Origin: JAGLQA01 sp023135565
GTDB taxonomy: Bacteria; Acidobacteriota; Aminicenantia; UBA2199
DNA length: 49,858 bases
NCBI GenBank assembly: GCA_030639305.1
Contig: DAOWCY010000027.1
Span: 1-49,858, forward strand
Direction: 5' to 3'
Notes under the pieces: model-generated
Told to the model about the DNA's origin: nothing
Database searches by the model: none
Seen by the model: the letters and a program-made list of their open reading frames with translations, nothing else
Part shown: piece after piece, positions 48,201-49,858 of the stretch
How positions within the stretch are numbered: position 1 is the stretch's first letter
Layout of the letters: each line of letters begins with the position of its first letter
Made by a program: the position numbers and the translations under genes

Positions 48201-49858
48201 GTACCCTTTTTTATCAGCGCCAAAGGCCAGCTTCAGGGCTTCTATTTCGATGGGATCGCCCAATACCGTGCCGGTGCCGTGGGCTTCAATATAGGTAATA
48301 CTTTCCGGCTCTACCTGCGCTATTTCATGGGCGGCTCGGATTACCTCGGCCTGCCCATCCACACTGGGCGCCGTAACGCCTACTTTCCGGCTGCCGTCAT
48401 TGTTCGTCGCCGAACCTTTAATGACAGCAGATATAGTATCGCCATCTGCGACGGCGTCTTCGAGACGCTTCAACACTACGATACCGGCGCCATTGCCGAA
48501 AACGGTTCCTCCGGCTTCGGCATCGAAAGCGCGGCAGTGGCCGTCGGGCGATAAAATCATCCCTTCCCGGTAAAGATAGCCTTCTTTATCCGGGAGAGAA
48601 ATAGACACGCCCCCGGCCAGGGCCATATCGCACTCCCCGAGATGCAATCCCACACAGGCTAAGTGAATGGCAACTAGAGAAGTGGAACAGGCGGTTTGTA
48701 CAATATAACTGGGGCCGGTTAAATTTAGCTTGTATGAGACTTTCGTACTATAATTGCTATTCAAAAAGGCGGTGTCTATATCTTCCTTGCGGTTGATGTA
48801 GGTCAGAGCCGACCAATACTGGTTGGGCGCATTCCCGGCATATAACCCGATAGAACCTTCATAAACTTCGGCGTTGTAACCAGCATCCTCCAGGGCTTCC
48901 CAGCAGACCTCGTGCATAACCCTGAGCTGCGGGTCCATCATCCGGGCTTCCACCGGCGAATAATTAAAGAAAAAAGCATCGAAATATTCTATGCCTTCCA
49001 TGATGCCTTTGGCTTTTACATAGGCGGGGTCCTGGAGCAGTTCCCTTTCCACTCCTCGCTCCGCCAACTCCCGGGTGGTAAAAAATGAAATACACTCAAC
49101 GCCCGCTTTCAAATTCTCCCAGAATCCAGCTATATCCCGGGCGCCGGGAAACCTCCCGGCCATGCCGATTACCGCTATATCGGAGGATGTGGCGTGCGGT
49201 TTCGCGACCGTTTTCATTTTCACGGCACCGCCCGGTTTTTCTTTTTCCTCGCTTTCTAAGTAATCGATAAACGAACTGATGGTGGGATACCGGAACAAAT
49301 TCACAATGGGAATTTCCTTGCCCAACATTTCATGCAAGCCATCGGAAACTTTCAAAATATCGAAAGAAGTGCCTCCAAGATCGAAAAAATTATCGTTTAT
49401 GCCCACCTTATCCAATTTAAGAGCTTCTTTCCAGACGCCGGTGATCTCTTTTTCCAGGCCGCCGGCAGGGGCCACATAGGACACACCCAACTGAGGCCTA
49501 ACGTGTTCGGGTTCAGGCAATTTTTTGCGGTCTATTTTATTGCTCTGGGTCAGGGGCATCTCCTTTAATTGGACTAAATAGGAGGGCACCATATAATCGG
49601 GCAGCTCTTTCGATAAAAACTCCCTTATTTCCGATATGGTTAACACATCTTCCTCTCCTGTATCCAGCTTGTGGGGCACAACGTAAGAGCATAGATAAGC
49701 GTCCCCCCGGTCATCCTCTTTTGCCAGGACAACCGCTTCTTTAACTTTTTTATGCTGGAACAACCAGGTCTCGATTTCACCTACCTCTACCCGGAATCCC
49801 CTGATTTTCACCTGGGAATCCCCGCGTCCTAAAAATTCGATGCCGCCGTCCATTAATA
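42288..49858 (-). CDS. hybrid NRPS/PKS subunit (A)-PCP-KS-AT-KR-DH-ER-ACP, 5' end beyond the window
   Basis: At least 2521 residues are visible; the frame stays open at the window edge. Numbers here count from the internal Met at 49853. First comes the C-terminal part of an A domain (IEFLGRGDSQVKIRGFRVE, NKIDRKKLP), then a PCP with GGTSF (about 160). KS (about 225-650): Cys389 in TACSTSL, HGTGT, KPNVGH. AT (about 765-1080): Ser890 in GHSIGE, HAFHS (malonyl). KR (about 1420-1610): TGGLGGIG, SSISSVLAPVGQAAYAAAN. DH (about 1680-1960): HRIGGKAVLP. ER (about 2000-2300): AAGLNFKEVL and HSAAGGVGLA. ACP: GGTSL (about 2446). The tail is an acidic amphipathic helix (MDVLDETMGLMDSFL). It should add a fully reduced C2 unit to an aminoacyl chain. 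Repeats interrupt the KS-AT, AT, KR-DH and DH regions. Confidence 0.94.
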   Translation of the reverse strand, partial: LMDGGIEFLGRGDSQVKIRGFRVEVGEIETWLFQHKKVKEAVVLAKEDDRGDAYLCSYVVPHKLDTGEEDVLTISEIREFLSKELPDYMVPSYLVQLKEMPLTQSNKIDRKKLPEPEHVRPQLGVSYVAPAGGLEKEITGVWKEALKLDKVGINDNFFDLGGTSFDILKVSDGLHEMLGKEIPIVNLFRYPTISSFIDYLESEEKEKPGGAVKMKTVAKPHATSSDIAVIGMAGRFPGARDIAGFWENLKAGVECISFFTTRELAERGVERELLQDPAYVKAKGIMEGIEYFDAFFFNYSPVEARMMDPQLRVMHEVCWEALEDAGYNAEVYEGSIGLYAGNAPNQYWSALTYINRKEDIDTAFLNSNYSTKVSYKLNLTGPSYIVQTACSTSLVAIHLACVGLHLGECDMALAGGVSISLPDKEGYLYREGMILSPDGHCRAFDAEAGGTVFGNGAGIVVLKRLEDAVADGDTISAVIKGSATNNDGSRKVGVTAPSVDGQAEVIRAAHEIAQVEPESITYIEAHGTGTVLGDPIEIEALKLAFGADKKGYCHIGSVKPNVGHLNAASGVTGFIKAVLSLKHRLLPPSLHFETPNPKIDFENSPFSVVKELTEWKSDSSAAGRDAAPLRAGVSSFGIGGTNAHVVLEEWDDMSRSAEDTAEFGEKKGDRQKNYVSNRSDMSYSSHPDPRLLVLSARTQVALHEMSENFARHLKENPGIDLADAAYTLQLGRKGFMYRKMLVCSNKEEIDNLLSAPVFQAREGKKAVMFMFPGQGAQYVDMARELYESEPGFRAEMDRCFEILKESGTDIKAILYPEQQEQSSADHASSPASSDKPDKPDKADKSNKSYMSDSDTINNTEIAQPLIFTVQYALAKQLMRWGIEPYALIGHSIGEYAAACLSGVFSLQDALGLVVLRGKLMQSRPSGSMLSVPLPAEEVSPMLNKKISLAAVNSPVHCVVSGEHEDIDAFAGQLKEAGHEGRKLHTSHAFHSRMMEPILEEFQQAVSRVTLNKPGIPYISNVSGQWISVEEAQDPAYWARHIRSAVRFNDGFVELLKSENPIFVEIGPGRTLSAFVRQHQDKQEGIKVLHLVKHPKEKESDSRFLLSKLGQLWLYGVNIDWKLFYAAEKRRRIPLPTYPFQRQRYWLEGNPYQIGAEQSIMPSKKKETGGRKADMSEWFYVPAWEQALLAQQQAEEGGQPVTGLFFGDDSFLSSRLSARLQQDNLVLATVRAGKGFAALKDNEYTIDPGSEEDYLKLLESVDLPEELPLRIVHMWNAVPSGQEFETGAANRGFDIFDKAQERGFYSLLNLGRAIGRLNMKQPVEILVITSEVHSVSGEEELSPAKTTVLGAVQVVSREYPQVQCRTIDIESAAISEADESLVENLLSEIQSGVPDMHTAYRGGQRWKRTFQAEWIGPANREAVIKEKGVYLVTGGLGGIGLVLAEFLAESYKARLILTDFSPFPAREEWEERLQSGGETDPICHKIEQVRQLESYGAEVAVYSADAADMEQMETVVRRAEEKFGPVNGVIHAAGIAGGGLIQIRAKELSEKVFAPKVKGTIVLDAIFGDRQLDFLMLCSSISSVLAPVGQAAYAAANAYLNAYAQRRTLAGKGFTSAISWDNWSQVGMAVDATARLSGQEKKRISNIEQGISNIEGMEKGPSLAPRAAGPPRRRRQEIDYPLFSGHETEGNGRQVFFSHLDVKQHWVLDEHRIGGKAVLPGAAYLELARAAFETHAAGETFELRDVYFLSPLMVDEAEGKEVLTLLEESGEGYDFSIVSRREAGKEEWNEHARGKAVVLRKPESKPKAKGKSKTKSKIEVKTHDLDALKAECEETVTYDPAAYNGESGAMLFGPRWNNVRQVDYGRNRCLGYLELPAEFAAEVDHYKLHPALLDTATTLLRGRLSEEEKGSFLPFSYKRITIRGAVPAGVYCYVRGADGDGAAKGTRSYQVALMDEKGREIVAIEDFTLKQVKLDAPKNRQLAALSSESLTLPEQGENYYLGISAAGDFSNLEYREKPRRSPEAGEIEIFVKAAGLNFKEVLRVLGAVGPVAPEQEFGLECSGEVAALGKGVGNFKVGDEVVVFGTSCFSSYTTVPAASAVRKPERLDFAEAASIPVAFMTAYHALVKLARLKQGEKVLIHSAAGGVGLAAVEIARHLGAEIFATAGNKEKRAYLGSLGIEHVFSSRDLDFADAILKRTGDRGVDVVLNSLAGDFIGKSMSVLAPFGRFVEIGIRDIMNDTPLGLRHFLKGLSYFAFQLSFELPGIEKTWAEIMHHFEIGNFEPPPTAVFPRSGTARAFEYMTKGAHIGKILVSRSAAAPSLPDLSAGARGEAAADDASQPSLQEGISSAEGVEIFRRIIAGEEHPHVVVSTNDLFQRIERSGIEPQLTGGAEPAAATSPGDLISRPELSTAYAAPRTTTEKKLAAIWQDLLGIDKIGIEDNFFDLGGTSLNLVQLGARLNEILNLDSPATVMFRYPTVKSFLEYLEQKDSPGKEAALDRDIDESMDVLDETMGLMDSFLKNE
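44409..44456 (-). repeat. 12-bp tandem repeat in the DH domain
   Basis: Four 12-bp units in plus-strand reading (TTTCGATTTGGT, TTTCGATTTACC, TTTCGCTTTTGG, TTTCGACTCCGG) plus the start of a fifth. They encode a Lys-rich four-residue repeat (SKPK-AKGK-SKTK-SKIE) within the DH region of the first PKS module. Confidence 0.85.
44895..44932 (-). repeat. 17-bp repeat pair in the KR-DH linker
   Basis: TTCGATATTCGATATTC occurs at 44895-44911 and again at 44916-44932, a 21-bp period encoding ISNIEQG-ISNIEG in the linker between KR and DH. The unit is itself made of two ATTCGAT-like halves. It is followed in the protein by a Pro/Arg-rich stretch, so the linker looks like tolerated inserted sequence. 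Confidence 0.85.
47303..47356 (-). repeat. 9-bp repeat locus in the AT domain of the first PKS module (six units)
   Basis: Six consecutive 9-bp units in plus-strand reading (CGGACATAT, AGGACTTAT, TGGACTTAT, CAGCCTTAT, CCGGCTTAT, CGGGTTTAT). They encode the tripeptide repeat DKP-DKP-DKA-DKS-NKS between ILYP and NNTEIAQP of the AT domain. It is the longest of the five loci of this repeat. Confidence 0.9.
47811..47837 (-). repeat. 9-bp repeat locus in the KS-AT linker
   Basis: Three 9-bp units (GGGACGAAT, AGGACATAT, CGGACCTAT) in plus-strand reading, encoding SNRSDMSYSS just before the LLVLSART segment that begins the KS-AT linker. Same repeat family as the loci in the AT and A domains. Confidence 0.8.

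Overview
The window is about 49.9 kb of bacterial DNA of roughly balanced base composition. I see no rRNA, tRNA, CRISPR array or insertion sequence. A signal-peptide-bearing outer-membrane barrel protein (11616-13748) and a periplasmic peptidase fused to an exporter point to a diderm bacterium. The mix of a DUF5916 barrel, a RPRRFGKS-type AAA/nuclease protein, toxin-antitoxin pairs, many short dispersed repeats and giant mixed PKS/NRPS genes resembles Candidatus Aminicenantes or other Acidobacteriota-like lineages. That placement is a tentative inference.

Layout. Positions 1-6.5 kb are an accessory island. It holds a Phd/ParE pair, an AAA-ATPase/PD-(D/E)XK protein, an AbiEii-type nucleotidyltransferase with a small partner, a HicAB pair, and an ATPase with a C-terminal winged helix behind an AT-rich repeat array that carries its own promoter. 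Several genes here have promoters placed so close to the start codon that the mRNA should be leaderless. Positions 6.5-8.2 kb hold an ECF sigma factor, a one-pass anti-sigma-like protein and an LTxxQ (Spy/CpxP-like) membrane protein. Positions 8.4-49.9 kb are one leftward biosynthetic cluster, cut off at the right edge.

The assembly line reads right to left: (A)-PCP-KS-AT-KR-DH-ER-ACP (partial); KS-AT-KR-ACP-C-A(Gly)-PCP; KS-AT-KR-DH-ACP-C; a B12-binding radical SAM enzyme; half-C-A-PCP-C-A-PCP-E-C; A-PCP-TE; then a DUF5916 outer-membrane protein and a peptidase/ABC-exporter fusion. All three AT domains have the malonyl-type HAFHS motif. By co-linearity the visible product segment is residue X, a fully reduced C2 unit, a beta-hydroxy C2 unit, Gly, an enoyl or beta-hydroxy C2 unit, aa1, D-aa2, aa3, released by a thioesterase with a Cys nucleophile (GYCVG).

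Points most worth following: (1) an S12 peptidase fused to a cyclic-peptide-type ABC exporter, the architecture known from prodrug-activating ZmaM-type proteins; (2) an identical C-terminal tail DEGDFDF on the radical SAM enzyme and on the PKS/NRPS subunit just upstream of it; (3) subunit breaks between C and A domains, one of them with an orphan C-terminal half of a C domain; (4) a thioesterase with Cys instead of Ser; (5) KR placed before DH and ER; (6) five in-frame loci of one 9-bp repeat, plus 7-, 12- and 21-bp-period repeats, inside the synthase genes; (7) a 33-bp duplication of a gene end flanking a dispersed repeat that appears to build the promoter of the sigma-factor operon. No MbtH-like protein, phosphopantetheinyl transferase or pathway regulator is visible; these may lie outside.
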